From Bariatricus massiliensis (GTDB lineage Bacteria > Bacillota > Clostridia > Lachnospirales > Lachnospiraceae), in contig NZ_LT574838.1 in NCBI RefSeq assembly GCF_900086725.1, forward strand, positions 1,127,617 through 1,191,616: DNA of 64,000 bases, in the 5' to 3' direction. Positions within the stretch are counted from its first letter, which is position 1. The number at the start of each line of letters is the position of its first letter. This document shows, piece after piece, positions 24,797 through 33,388 of this stretch. The notes beneath the pieces were generated by a model. That model did not search any database, had not been told where the DNA came from, and saw nothing but the letters and a program-made list of their open reading frames with translations. The position numbers were made by a program, and so were the translations under genes.

Positions 24797-25795
24797 TTAT
24801 GCAAAATACTTTGTTTTCGCTTTATCAGCAGCTTTCCGGGCATCTTTATCGATAATCGCACCTTTATATTCTTCAAAAACAAAGTCGCTGTCCTTTGGTC
24901 CGATTACCGGAATTTTATTGTCCTTTTCAGATTCATATTTTTCAACCGCAGCAGAAAGGATTACATCATGAGACAGCAACAGATGGCTGTGTGGATCTAC
25001 TCCAGCCTCTTTGCAGCGGCGAACGGTGTCACGGATTGTTTCCCATGCGGCAACGATATCTACAAAACGTCCCGGAGGGCAGATATCATAGTGAAGCTCA
25101 TCCTGCATATCTTGTGGTGCGTCAATATTTCCCATAACAAATACAGAATCACCCACACAGAAATACGGCCCTGTCTCCGTCTCTACTACGATTGTCATAT
25201 GCCCCGGGCAATGACCAAATCCTTCATAAACGCTGACTCCCGGCACAATTTCCACTTCTCCCTTTACTGTCTCAAAACGCTCGCGAACGCCCGGCTGGTC
25301 ATAAGGTGCAATAAACTGGTCGCCACAGGTGACATCCCCATCTTTTGCAATAATCGGCCTGCAGTAAGATTTGTAATGCAGCGGAATCGGGTTATGGGCA
25401 TAATTCCATTCCGTCTCATTGCAGATAAAGCGGGCATTTGTAAATTTTTCAAGGTAAAACACATGATCCCAGTGAAGGTGTGTGAACAGCACAATATCCA
25501 CATCCGTAGGTTTGTATCCTACTTGAGCCAGACGTGATTCAATATCGTCAATTCCCGGTCTTTGAAGTGACGGACCGTGATGGTATTTATCCGCATGTTC
25601 TGTCCAAGACATTCCGGTATCCACAAGTACAAGCTTGTCTCCGCCTTCAATCAAAAAAGTGAAATCCGGAAGCTGGTCAGATTCATTGGTAACTCCACGC
25701 TTCTCTACATATTTTTTACAGGAAAAATGATACCAGTATTCCAGCGGACGTGTCGGTATATATCCTGAGTTAAGTGGTCTTATTGTTAATGCCAT
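24797..25795 (-). CDS. Metallo-beta-lactamase-fold hydrolase, N-acyl-homoserine-lactonase-like
   Basis: 332 residues. FTHLHWDH (His106, His108, Asp110, His111) is the di-zinc motif; further ligands are His in FGHCPGHMT, Asp in CVGDSV and His in LLLSHD. The DTGMSW segment and HLHWDH pattern fit AHL-lactonase/AttM-type enzymes. It is cytoplasmic, with no signal peptide. Here it follows a sugar ABC importer, so opening a sugar lactone or ester is more likely than quorum quenching (inference). The C-terminal extension (about 290-332, Lys/Asp-rich) is unusual. Confidence 0.85.
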   Translation of the reverse strand: MALTIRPLNSGYIPTRPLEYWYHFSCKKYVEKRGVTNESDQLPDFTFLIEGGDKLVLVDTGMSWTEHADKYHHGPSLQRPGIDDIESRLAQVGYKPTDVDIVLFTHLHWDHVFYLEKFTNARFICNETEWNYAHNPIPLHYKSYCRPIIAKDGDVTCGDQFIAPYDQPGVRERFETVKGEVEIVPGVSVYEGFGHCPGHMTIVVETETGPYFCVGDSVFVMGNIDAPQDMQDELHYDICPPGRFVDIVAAWETIRDTVRRCKEAGVDPHSHLLLSHDVILSAAVEKYESEKDNKIPVIGPKDSDFVFEEYKGAIIDKDARKAADKAKTKYFA

Positions 25796-25868
25796 AATTA
25801 ATTTCCTCGCTTTCTTTAGAAAAGTTTTTTGTTATATCTTAAAATTGTCGCCAATTTTAATTCGATGA

Positions 25869-26828
25869 CTATGCAGCACTTCTTTCTTGTTTTCTCTTTG
25901 TATAAGTGTCAAACAGAACCATAGCAATAATTACGATACCCACCACCATACCTTGTGCAAAGGAAGAGATTCCTTTCAGATTCATAACGTTTACGATAAT
26001 CGTCAGAATCAACGAACCGATAACAGTCCCTACAACTCCGCCTTCGCCGCCGAGCATGGAAGTTCCTCCTATTACAACCGCCGCTACAGTCTGAAGACCG
26101 TAGCTATCACCCATGGCTGCATCTGCCGCATTAAGCCTTGCAGTGATTAGCATACCGGCTAACCCCGCACACATACTACACATCACGAAACTTGATATCA
26201 TGATTTTTTTCACAGGTACTGCAGAATATCTGGCAGCCACCGGATTGGAGCCATATGCATAGACCTGTCTTCCGTACGTCGTCCTCTGGAGCAGTACATA
26301 GATAATGACTACCACAATAGCCGCTATGATAATCAGATTGGGAATCGGTCCAGTATACCCAACACCTATTCTGGTGAAATTTTTAGGCAGGTCATAGATA
26401 ACCGCCCCCTGCATAACGATAATCGCCAATCCTCCAAGCACCCAGTTTGTTCCATAGGTAGCTATAAAACTCGGAAGAATACCTGCCAGAAGTCCATTGA
26501 CGACGCCCACAGCCATTCCTATTAAAATTCCAATGGCAAATGCCGCCGGAATCGGAACACCGGCTTTCAGCATCTGGGCACAGATACATCCTACGAACCC
26601 CGCCGTTGCCCCTACAGACAAGTCCATGCCGCCCGTCAGAAGCACTGCGGTAAGCCCTGCGCTCAATACAAGAAGAACACTGGCCTGCCTGAAAATAGTA
26701 ATCAAATTGTCCACAGTCCGAAAATTCGGAGCGATAACAGCCGATATTACAATCAGCACAATCAAGCCAACCAGACTGTAGAAGACTTTTGAACTTTTTA
26801 TTTCATCAAACATTTTCTTTGCATTCAT
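25869..26828 (-). CDS. Sugar ABC transporter permease (RbsC-like), second copy of operon
   Basis: 319 residues. Family markers: LTGGMDLSVGATAGFV, ATYGTNWVLGGLAII, and GLQTVAAVVIGGTSMLGGEGG near the C-terminus. The ATG at 26828 has GGAGG 8 nt upstream; an ATG at 26834 is too close to it. It directly follows another RbsC-type permease (12-nt gap), and the two may form a heterodimeric channel, an arrangement common in sugar-acid or tetritol transporters. Confidence 0.92.
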   Translation of the reverse strand: MNAKKMFDEIKSSKVFYSLVGLIVLIVISAVIAPNFRTVDNLITIFRQASVLLVLSAGLTAVLLTGGMDLSVGATAGFVGCICAQMLKAGVPIPAAFAIGILIGMAVGVVNGLLAGILPSFIATYGTNWVLGGLAIIVMQGAVIYDLPKNFTRIGVGYTGPIPNLIIIAAIVVVIIYVLLQRTTYGRQVYAYGSNPVAARYSAVPVKKIMISSFVMCSMCAGLAGMLITARLNAADAAMGDSYGLQTVAAVVIGGTSMLGGEGGVVGTVIGSLILTIIVNVMNLKGISSFAQGMVVGIVIIAMVLFDTYTKRKQERSAA

Positions 26829-26840
26829 GTCCATGTCCTC

Positions 26841-27824
26841 CTATTCCTTTGAACGAATACGGACAACCGCATCGATAATGATAGCTGCTAGTACGATAGA
26901 ACCAATAATGGCATTCTGGAAAATAGACTGGACACCGATAACATTCAGGCCGTTCTTAATAATCCGTATCAGCAGTACTCCAAATATCGTACCGGTCACG
27001 CCGCCCTTGCCTTCTCTCAGGGAAGTTCCTCCCAAAAGTGTCGCGGCTACCGCCTGAAACTCCCACCCTGTGGCTACGATCGGCTGCCCTGACTCTACTC
27101 GGCAGAGCGTGATGACACCCGCGATACCAGCAATCATCCCCGCAAACGCATACGTTTTAATCAGACATTTTACCGGGCTGATTCCTGCAAGTACCAGTGC
27201 CTCTCTGTTACCTCCAAGTCCATATATATTGGTACCAAACTTTGTTTTTCTAAGTACAATCCAGACTACGATAAACACGGCTGCTGCCACCCACACCATA
27301 AGGGGTATAAACAAAATCGTCGTCTCTGTCACTACCCTGTATGTAAAGCTAGAGTAAAAGATAGAGGAGCCGGCAGTCAAAAGCAGTGAAATACTGTTCA
27401 CAATATTCTGCATACCATATGTGGCAATAAAAGGAGGGATATTTCCTTTGGCCACGATAAGTCCGTTCAAAGCTCCTATGAGCATCGTACAGACAATAGA
27501 AATCAACATGGCTACTTCCAGAATGATTCCCCGCTGTGCAAGAAATACAGTAAATACTGTTACAAAGCTTACCTGTGCACCCAATGACAAATCAGTTCCC
27601 TGTGTCAGTACAATGCAAGTCTGTCCAAACGCTACGATCATCAAAGGTGTCGCCTGAATCAGAACATTTCGAAAATTTGAAAAAGACAAATAATGCGGAT
27701 CCATAAAGCTAAACGCCGCGATGATGACAATAAGCATGTACGCCACCGGAGGTACCCTTTTAATTCTCTGCAGTACGCTGGCGCTCTGCCCCGTATTATT
27801 CTGAACTGCATTAACTTTCTGCAT
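26841..27824 (-). CDS. Sugar ABC transporter permease (RbsC-like)
   Basis: 327 residues from the ATG at 27824 (AGGAGG, 8-nt spacing), beginning inside the ATPase gene (14-nt overlap). Markers: LTQGTDLSLGAQVSFV, ATYGMQNIVNSISLL, and WEFQAVAATLLGGTSLREGKGG. Partner of the permease at 25869-26828 and the ATPase upstream. Confidence 0.92.
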   Translation of the reverse strand: MQKVNAVQNNTGQSASVLQRIKRVPPVAYMLIVIIAAFSFMDPHYLSFSNFRNVLIQATPLMIVAFGQTCIVLTQGTDLSLGAQVSFVTVFTVFLAQRGIILEVAMLISIVCTMLIGALNGLIVAKGNIPPFIATYGMQNIVNSISLLLTAGSSIFYSSFTYRVVTETTILFIPLMVWVAAAVFIVVWIVLRKTKFGTNIYGLGGNREALVLAGISPVKCLIKTYAFAGMIAGIAGVITLCRVESGQPIVATGWEFQAVAATLLGGTSLREGKGGVTGTIFGVLLIRIIKNGLNVIGVQSIFQNAIIGSIVLAAIIIDAVVRIRSKE

Positions 27825-29337
27825 TCTCAGCACCTCCTGACCCCAGCATCATCCGCGCGCCGATGCTTTCAGAATTAAACTCTTCTGAGCCGCGCGTCAC
27901 TTCATCTACAATAGTCCCTTCATGCATGATATAAATTCTATCGCTCATTCCGATAACCTCCGGAAGTTCTGAAGAAATCATAATAATCGCCTTCCCCTCC
28001 GATGCAAGCTTATCCATAAGCCCATAGATTTCCATCTTTGCTGCAACATCAATTCCCCTTGTCGGTTCATCGAAAATTAAAATGTCCGGATTAAAGCTCA
28101 GCCATTTGGCTAGAACAACCTTCTGCTGATTACCGCCGGATAAATATTTACACGCCTTATTGACACTCGTTGTTGCAATTCTAAGCTGTTTTTTATAATC
28201 AAGAGCTATCTCTGTAATTTTTTTATTAGATATAAAAAACTTAGGAAATATTTGTTTTAAGCTTACAGCTACCGTGTTGAGTGCCACAGACTCATCTAAC
28301 GCTAGTCCCTGTCTCTTACGGTCCTCACTTACTAGACCAATACCAAGCTCTGTCGCATGTTTCGGAGATTTAGGCGAAACTTTTTTCTCGTTGACATAGA
28401 CCTCGCCTGATTTTATAGGCTGTATACCATAAAGAAGTTCTGCCGTCTCCGTGCGTCCCGCACCGACAAGTCCAGCAATTCCCACAATCTCTCCCCTTCT
28501 TACTTCCAAGTTTACATTTCTCACTTTACCTCTGTGGTCACACAGATTTTCTGTCCTAAGCGCAATGTCACTGTGCTTATTCTCTGTCCTTACATAGACT
28601 TGTGAGACATCACGGCCAACCATCATATTGACCAACTCTTCATTCGTACACTCGTCGATTCCCACCGTATTAATTTTTACACCATCCCTTAGAATAGTGA
28701 TACGGTCGCCAATTAGCGGAAACTCCTGCATCCTGTGGGATACATAAATAATACCAATTCCTTCTTTTTTTAATCTGTGTATCTGTGCAAAAAGAGAATC
28801 TACTTCTCTCTCTGATAAAGTAGCCGTTGGCTCATCAAATACCATAATTCTTGGTTTGAATGAGAGCGCTTTCGCAATCTCTACCATCTGCTGCTCCGCA
28901 ACACTCAAATTCTTCACATGGCTTTTTACATCAATATACTCACAATTGAGCGACTTCATCAGCTCCCTTGCTTCCTTCTCCATGCGTTTATGATCAATTA
29001 ATCCAAGCTTCGTCCGGTATTCCCGGTTTAAAAATATATTCTGTGCCACACTAATGTGAGGAACAAGTGTAAATTCCTGATATACCGCCACGATTCCTTT
29101 TGCCAGTGCTTCTTTAGTTCCGTTAAATTTTACGATTTGATTATCAAAAGTAACCTCTCCTTCTTCCGCCTTATAGGCCCCCAAGATTACTTTCGCCAGC
29201 GTACTTTTTCCCGCGCCGTTCTCTCCGACCAGAATATGTACCTCGCCCTCCCGTAAATCAAAATCCACATTGTCCAGTGCCTTCATTCCGGGAAACAGTT
29301 TCGTTATATGGCGTGCTGTTAAAATTGTTTTACCCAT
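27811..29337 (-). CDS. Sugar ABC transporter duplicated ATP-binding protein (RbsA-like)
   Basis: 508 residues with two ABC domains. Domain 1 has Walker [10 protein letters not shown] and Walker B IMVFDEPTATLSE with a degenerate NLSVAEQQMVEIAKAL signature; domain 2 has GLVGAGRTE, canonical LSGGNQQKV and [13 protein letters not shown]. Second gene of the RLP operon, after the binding protein. Overlaps the first permease gene. Confidence 0.94.
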   Translation of the reverse strand: MGKTILTARHITKLFPGMKALDNVDFDLREGEVHILVGENGAGKSTLAKVILGAYKAEEGEVTFDNQIVKFNGTKEALAKGIVAVYQEFTLVPHISVAQNIFLNREYRTKLGLIDHKRMEKEARELMKSLNCEYIDVKSHVKNLSVAEQQMVEIAKALSFKPRIMVFDEPTATLSEREVDSLFAQIHRLKKEGIGIIYVSHRMQEFPLIGDRITILRDGVKINTVGIDECTNEELVNMMVGRDVSQVYVRTENKHSDIALRTENLCDHRGKVRNVNLEVRRGEIVGIAGLVGAGRTETAELLYGIQPIKSGEVYVNEKKVSPKSPKHATELGIGLVSEDRKRQGLALDESVALNTVAVSLKQIFPKFFISNKKITEIALDYKKQLRIATTSVNKACKYLSGGNQQKVVLAKWLSFNPDILIFDEPTRGIDVAAKMEIYGLMDKLASEGKAIIMISSELPEVIGMSDRIYIMHEGTIVDEVTRGSEEFNSESIGARMMLGSGGAENAES

Positions 29338-29382
29338 CTTTCCACCTCATCCATTCTTCCAACCGGATACTCTTTTAACATA

Positions 29383-29411
29383 GAGGGTGCCCTGCTTTGC
29401 AGAACACCCTC
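29383..29411 (-). other. Intercistronic hairpin after binding-protein gene
   Basis: Arms GAGGGTG/CACCCTC with inner CTGC/GCAG pairing. It lies in the 103-nt gap between the binding-protein stop and ATPase start. No U-run of note follows, so it is probably an mRNA 3'-end stabiliser or partial terminator that lets the binding protein be made in excess. Confidence 0.65.
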
Positions 29412-29440
29412 AGGTGAAATGTCAAGAACAACGATTGCCT

Positions 29441-30565
29441 CTATTGGATTACTTTCCACCAAGCAATATTGTCTTTATAATCTTGAACGGTTCCAGCTGT
29501 GATCAATGGATCGTTGGCTGCCGTTGGGAACGGAATAAACTTACCTTCCGGCTCGGTGCCGTCATTCAAATAATTCACTGCGTACGCACATGCAATATAT
29601 CCTGAACCGTACGGGTCTGTGTTGTATGTAGCAAACATATCTCCGGTCTCTACCGCACTTGTTGCGTCTGTACTTCCGTCAAATCCTGCTACAAGAACAT
29701 CTGTCATACCTGCTGCTTTTAATGCCTGAATTGCTCCCAGTGCACTCTCATCGTTCATTCCAATGATTCCCTGTACATCTGTATATTTCTGGAGAAGATT
29801 CTCTGTTACGGACATACCTTCTGTTCTCTTGAAGTTTGCTGTCTGTGAAGCTACCACTTTAATATCTGGGTATTTTTCAAAAGCTTCATTGATTCCTTCC
29901 AGTCTTTCAATTGCGTTTGCTGCTCCCGGAGGACCCTCAAGAATGATGATATTCCCCTTGCCGTTAAGTGCCTCTGCCATCTCAGTAGCGATAGTTGTAC
30001 CTGTTTCTTTATAATCAACACCTGTTCTTAAGAATGTATCCTCTGAAGCTGGTGTGCCGATTGTAAGAACAATAATGCCTGCCTCCTGTGCTTTTCTGAC
30101 ACCCGGCATGATACCATTGGAGTCCGCACAATGTACGATGATAACATCCATTTCCTGCTGAATCATATCCTCCATTATCTTAACCTGTTCTTCAACGCTG
30201 TCTGCAGTGGACGGTGCCTGTGTTACTGCGTTGAATCCCATATCTTCTCCAGCCTTTTTCACCCCTTCAGCTTGAGCTACCATGTATGGGTTGGTTGTAT
30301 TTTTCGCAATATAACCAATCTTATAATCTTTTTTTGCCTTTACGTCTGATGCAATCTGAGCACCGATTCCGGTTACCGGAAGCTTGTCCGCGCCCACAAT
30401 CGTAGCCGCTTCTCTCGTTCCTGCAGTTGTTGCAGAGTCATCGGAACTTTTTTCATTTTTAGTTCCGGAATCTGATGTTTCTTTTGTCGGAGAGCTACAT
30501 CCGGCCAGAAGTGAACATGCCATTGCTGCCGTCAATAAAATAGATACTAACGTTTTCTTTCTCAT
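29441..30565 (-). CDS. Sugar ABC transporter substrate-binding lipoprotein (RbsB-like)
   Basis: 374 residues from the ATG at 30565 (AAAGGAGG, 6-nt spacing). Signal peptide and lipobox ending at Cys23 (LLAGC), a Ser/Thr/Glu-rich spacer, then a type I binding fold with YKIGYIAKNTTNPYMVAQAE, VIIVHCADSNGIMPGV, MNDESALGAIQALKAAG and VAGFDGSTDATSAVE. First gene of the operon; ligand unknown. Confidence 0.92.
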   Translation of the reverse strand: MRKKTLVSILLTAAMACSLLAGCSSPTKETSDSGTKNEKSSDDSATTAGTREAATIVGADKLPVTGIGAQIASDVKAKKDYKIGYIAKNTTNPYMVAQAEGVKKAGEDMGFNAVTQAPSTADSVEEQVKIMEDMIQQEMDVIIVHCADSNGIMPGVRKAQEAGIIVLTIGTPASEDTFLRTGVDYKETGTTIATEMAEALNGKGNIIILEGPPGAANAIERLEGINEAFEKYPDIKVVASQTANFKRTEGMSVTENLLQKYTDVQGIIGMNDESALGAIQALKAAGMTDVLVAGFDGSTDATSAVETGDMFATYNTDPYGSGYIACAYAVNYLNDGTEPEGKFIPFPTAANDPLITAGTVQDYKDNIAWWKVIQ

Positions 30566-30617
30566 TTTCTTCCTCCTTTGATTTTCCGTTTCCATTTTTT
30601 GGATATCGGATATTGGA

Positions 30618-30632
30618 TACAATCTTGTTGTA
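30618..30632. promoter_or_regulatory. Candidate operator TACAA-N5-TTGTA
   Basis: A 15-nt inverted repeat with perfect 5-bp arms just downstream of the -10 of the RLP-operon promoter, so a bound repressor would overlap the start point. It is a plausible target of the FadR-type regulator encoded in the operon, whose family often prefers TTGT/ACAA-type half-sites. Confidence 0.45.
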
Positions 30633-30635
30633 ATC

Positions 30636-30664
30636 AATATAGCACTCTCATTTTTATATGTCAA
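30636..30664 (-). promoter_or_regulatory. Promoter of ABC/lactonase/UPF0261/RLP operon
   Basis: Minus strand: TTGACA (30659-30664), 17-nt spacer, TATATT (30636-30641), 71 nt before the binding-protein start. Confidence 0.82.
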
Positions 30665-30796
30665 TAATAAATAGTATTTTTTTATACTCACCACCATTTT
30701 TGTGCGTTATTCACAAAGCAAACCCAAATTTTCTGTTAACTATTACAATTGTCACTTTTTTATCAATTCAGCAGTTTTACCAAATTTATAAAAAAA

Positions 30797-30840
30797 AGAA
30801 GCACTCCGGTAATACTCAGCATATTACCGAAGTTGCTTCT
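30797..30840 (-). terminator. Terminator of phospholipid operon
   Basis: Interrupted stem AGAAGC/GCTTCT, AG/CT and GGTAATA/TATTACC followed on the minus strand by a run of T. It lies 14 nt after the phosphatidylserine decarboxylase stop. Confidence 0.85.
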
Positions 30841-30853
30841 CTATTCTAATGCA

Positions 30854-31714
30854 TTATTTGACTCCGATTCTCTCTCCCATCTTCACAATGGTCTCATATC
30901 CCTCCTCGGTATTGCGAAGGATATCTTCATCTATCTTTACTTTTCCCTTCTGAGTCAGCACAACAATCGTAGAGCCGCCGAACTCAAAACGTCCCTTTTC
31001 CTGTCCTTTTTTCACTTCGCACCTCTGGTGGTAATTGTTGATTCTCCCCACCATCAGCGCTCCTACCTCCATCATCAATACGGTTCCAAAATGTTCCGTC
31101 CGCAGAAGGCAGTACTCTCTCGTATTCATCTTATATATGGGCAGCACATCATTGGCCGCAGGATTCACAGTGTGCAGTACTCCGGGGATATGAATCTGCC
31201 CTGATTTTTCCCCATTGTCTATATAACAATATCTATGATAGTCATCCACCGTAAGCCTAAGCACTATGGCATAACCGCCCTCATAATATGCGGCCAGCCT
31301 CTTGCTCCTCACCAGCTGTCCTACCGTATATGGAGTATGCTTGATTACGAAACGGCATTCGCTGTCTATGGGATAGACGCTTGCTTTTCCATCACACGGA
31401 CTTATGAATACACTCTCATCCCTCTCTATCGGGCGCATCTCTTCCCTTATGCGCCGTGTAAAAAACGCATTATAGGAACGGAACTTCTGCTCCTCGTATT
31501 CCTGCAGCTCTATATGATTTTTGCGCACGAACCGAGGCACCGCAAGAGCCGACAGCCTGCTATCCAAAACCTTACCTCCGAGCTTAGACACAGCCGGAGA
31601 AACAAAAGGCCTGATCAGCATCCTTGTTAAAGCATGACCGTATACCCATGCCAGAAGCTTATCCTGACCGGTTGCTTCCTCGCGCCTTTCACCTGTTCTA
31701 TCTATGTATTTCAT
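30854..31714 (-). CDS. psd: Phosphatidylserine decarboxylase
   Basis: 286 residues from the ATG at 31714; a GTG at 31723 is possible. Near the C-terminus EFGGSTIVVL holds the Gly-Ser self-cleavage site (the family's LGST/GGST) that generates the pyruvoyl group. ISPCDGKASVYPI, with its catalytic Asp, and the HYRYCYIDNGEKSG-like central region (DDYHRYCY) also fit. It decarboxylates phosphatidylserine to phosphatidylethanolamine at the membrane. It lies 11 nt after pssA in the operon. A long N-terminal stretch of about 60 residues precedes the core, as in type II enzymes. Confidence 0.93.
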   Translation of the reverse strand: MKYIDRTGERREEATGQDKLLAWVYGHALTRMLIRPFVSPAVSKLGGKVLDSRLSALAVPRFVRKNHIELQEYEEQKFRSYNAFFTRRIREEMRPIERDESVFISPCDGKASVYPIDSECRFVIKHTPYTVGQLVRSKRLAAYYEGGYAIVLRLTVDDYHRYCYIDNGEKSGQIHIPGVLHTVNPAANDVLPIYKMNTREYCLLRTEHFGTVLMMEVGALMVGRINNYHQRCEVKKGQEKGRFEFGGSTIVVLTQKGKVKIDEDILRNTEEGYETIVKMGERIGVK

Positions 31715-31725
31715 CAGCTCCACAC

Positions 31726-32343
31726 CTACCCTACATGAAACAGCTTCAGCACAGCGATGGCTACAATCGTAACCAAAACAGCCAGTGTAGCATTTTTCGG
31801 CTTTTTCAACTTGAAATTAGTGATAAAGAGAATTCCGATCGTCAGTACCACGGCATGCAGTGTTACGAGGAAATCCCTGCGCAGAATCGGACTTAACATA
31901 AATACAATAGGAAGGGCTATGGCCGCTGACGTGATAGGAAGCCCCTGATAATACTTCCGGTTCTCATCTGTTTCATCCTGCCGTCTTTCCTCCATCACAT
32001 TAAAGAACGCCAACCGAATCAAGCCTGCCAGAACATATATCATCAGGATAAATATTCCGATAAGGCTTCTCATCCCTAATCTGTAGCATAAAAGTGCCGG
32101 GGCCACGCCGAAACAGACGATATCGCACAACGAGTCAATCTGTATGCCGAACCGTTTTTCATCCTCAGTGCGGTTCTTTTTTGTTCTGGCAATTTTCCCG
32201 TCAAACATATCGCAGAGTCCGGATAACGCCAGACAGGTCACCGCCAGTTTAAAGTGTCCGTTCATGGTAAACATCATGCCACCCACAGAGATGAACAGGC
32301 TGATATAGGTAAGCACTACAGTATAATCATAAAATCCTAACAT
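31726..32343 (-). CDS. pssA: CDP-diacylglycerol-serine O-phosphatidyltransferase
   Basis: 205 residues from the ATG at 32343 (AAAAGGGG, 7-nt spacing). It carries the CDP-alcohol phosphotransferase motif, with DGKIAR followed by a Gly and two spaced Asp in FGIQIDSLCD, and six to seven membrane helices. It makes phosphatidylserine from CDP-diacylglycerol and serine, feeding the decarboxylase encoded next. The start overlaps the flippase gene by 17 nt. Confidence 0.92.
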   Translation of the reverse strand: MLGFYDYTVVLTYISLFISVGGMMFTMNGHFKLAVTCLALSGLCDMFDGKIARTKKNRTEDEKRFGIQIDSLCDIVCFGVAPALLCYRLGMRSLIGIFILMIYVLAGLIRLAFFNVMEERRQDETDENRKYYQGLPITSAAIALPIVFMLSPILRRDFLVTLHAVVLTIGILFITNFKLKKPKNATLAVLVTIVAIAVLKLFHVG

Positions 32344-33388
32344 TTTGAATCCCCTTTTCCTCATTCAAACGCTTTTTTCCTATCGTAAAGTTAGCAGTCA
32401 CAGTTAACAGGGCGCTTATGATAAGCTCTGTATAATAGCCTAAGCCACGGCTCAGTATCATTCCCGGAAGCAAAAGTTTTACTCCAAATATAGGCACAAA
32501 GATTATCAAAAACAACTTTTCACTGATTCCCATGCCTCCCGGAAGCGGGAGCATATCTACCGCAACTGATATCACTGCCTGAAGGAGCACTATCACCACA
32601 ATGCTTTTTCCTTTCAGTCCGAAGGAACGGTATACAAAGTAAGTTGCCAAAAACAGAGACAGCCTCTGGAATACGGTAATTAAAAAAACATTGATGATGA
32701 CCATCGTATGCGACTTCAAGTAAACGGCCGTCTGACTGTATTGTACCATAGATTCCTCTAGCTTATCAATTCTTGACTGTTTATGCCGGACCAGATGCAT
32801 TCTTTCAAGCAGCCAGAGCCCTTTTACCATGATGTTTCTGGCTAATCTGGGATGGAATACAAGAATCAGCATAGCTGCAACACAGAATACGTTCAAAGCG
32901 ATGCCCAGATAAAATACGAACAGCATACCGGATAAATATTTGTGGATAAAGCCCTGCCCGAAAATCACAAGTCCAAGTCCAATTACTACCAGCACCAGTT
33001 TGTAAGTGATTGTCACTATCATCAGCACGAGCGTGGACACAGGAATCGGTATTTTTTCCTTTTTCATATAGTAGATTTGCGCCGGCTGTCCACCCGATGC
33101 CGATGGTGTGATACAGCTGAAAAAGAAACCGACAGATGAAAATAGAAAACAGGTCCATTTTTTCAGCATAATTCCCAGAGACCGCATCATGTAATAGATA
33201 ATGATGGATTCTCCCCATATAAATATAACCACGCACAGCACTCCCGGTATAAGGAACGCCGGATTCACCGTCTTAATGATATTAAGTATCTGTCCTAAAT
33301 CTTCTCCATGGAAAACACCATACATGGTGAGTCCGAATACAAGGACGAGAAAGGTTACATTAAACAACATTTTCTTCTTGTTTCCCAT
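32327..33388 (-). CDS. Flippase-like integral membrane protein (UPF0104/LPG-synthase TM domain family)
   Basis: 353 residues with about eight membrane helices. The ITPSASGGQPAQIYYMKKEKIP motif (about 92-113) and LPLPGGMGISEKLF are typical of the lysylphosphatidylglycerol-synthetase transmembrane (YbhN/AglD-like) family. No soluble aminoacyl-transferase domain follows, so it is not an MprF enzyme. In an operon with PAP2, pssA and psd, a role in lipid translocation or regulation is likely but unproven. Confidence 0.85.
   Translation of the reverse strand: MGNKKKMLFNVTFLVLVFGLTMYGVFHGEDLGQILNIIKTVNPAFLIPGVLCVVIFIWGESIIIYYMMRSLGIMLKKWTCFLFSSVGFFFSCITPSASGGQPAQIYYMKKEKIPIPVSTLVLMIVTITYKLVLVVIGLGLVIFGQGFIHKYLSGMLFVFYLGIALNVFCVAAMLILVFHPRLARNIMVKGLWLLERMHLVRHKQSRIDKLEESMVQYSQTAVYLKSHTMVIINVFLITVFQRLSLFLATYFVYRSFGLKGKSIVVIVLLQAVISVAVDMLPLPGGMGISEKLFLIIFVPIFGVKLLLPGMILSRGLGYYTELIISALLTVTANFTIGKKRLNEEKGIQNVRIL

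Noticed and set aside
24797..25795. Quorum-quenching AHL lactonase as the primary function
   Set aside because: It sits in a sugar catabolic operon and no AHL-type signalling is expected in this type of organism; a sugar lactone is more likely.
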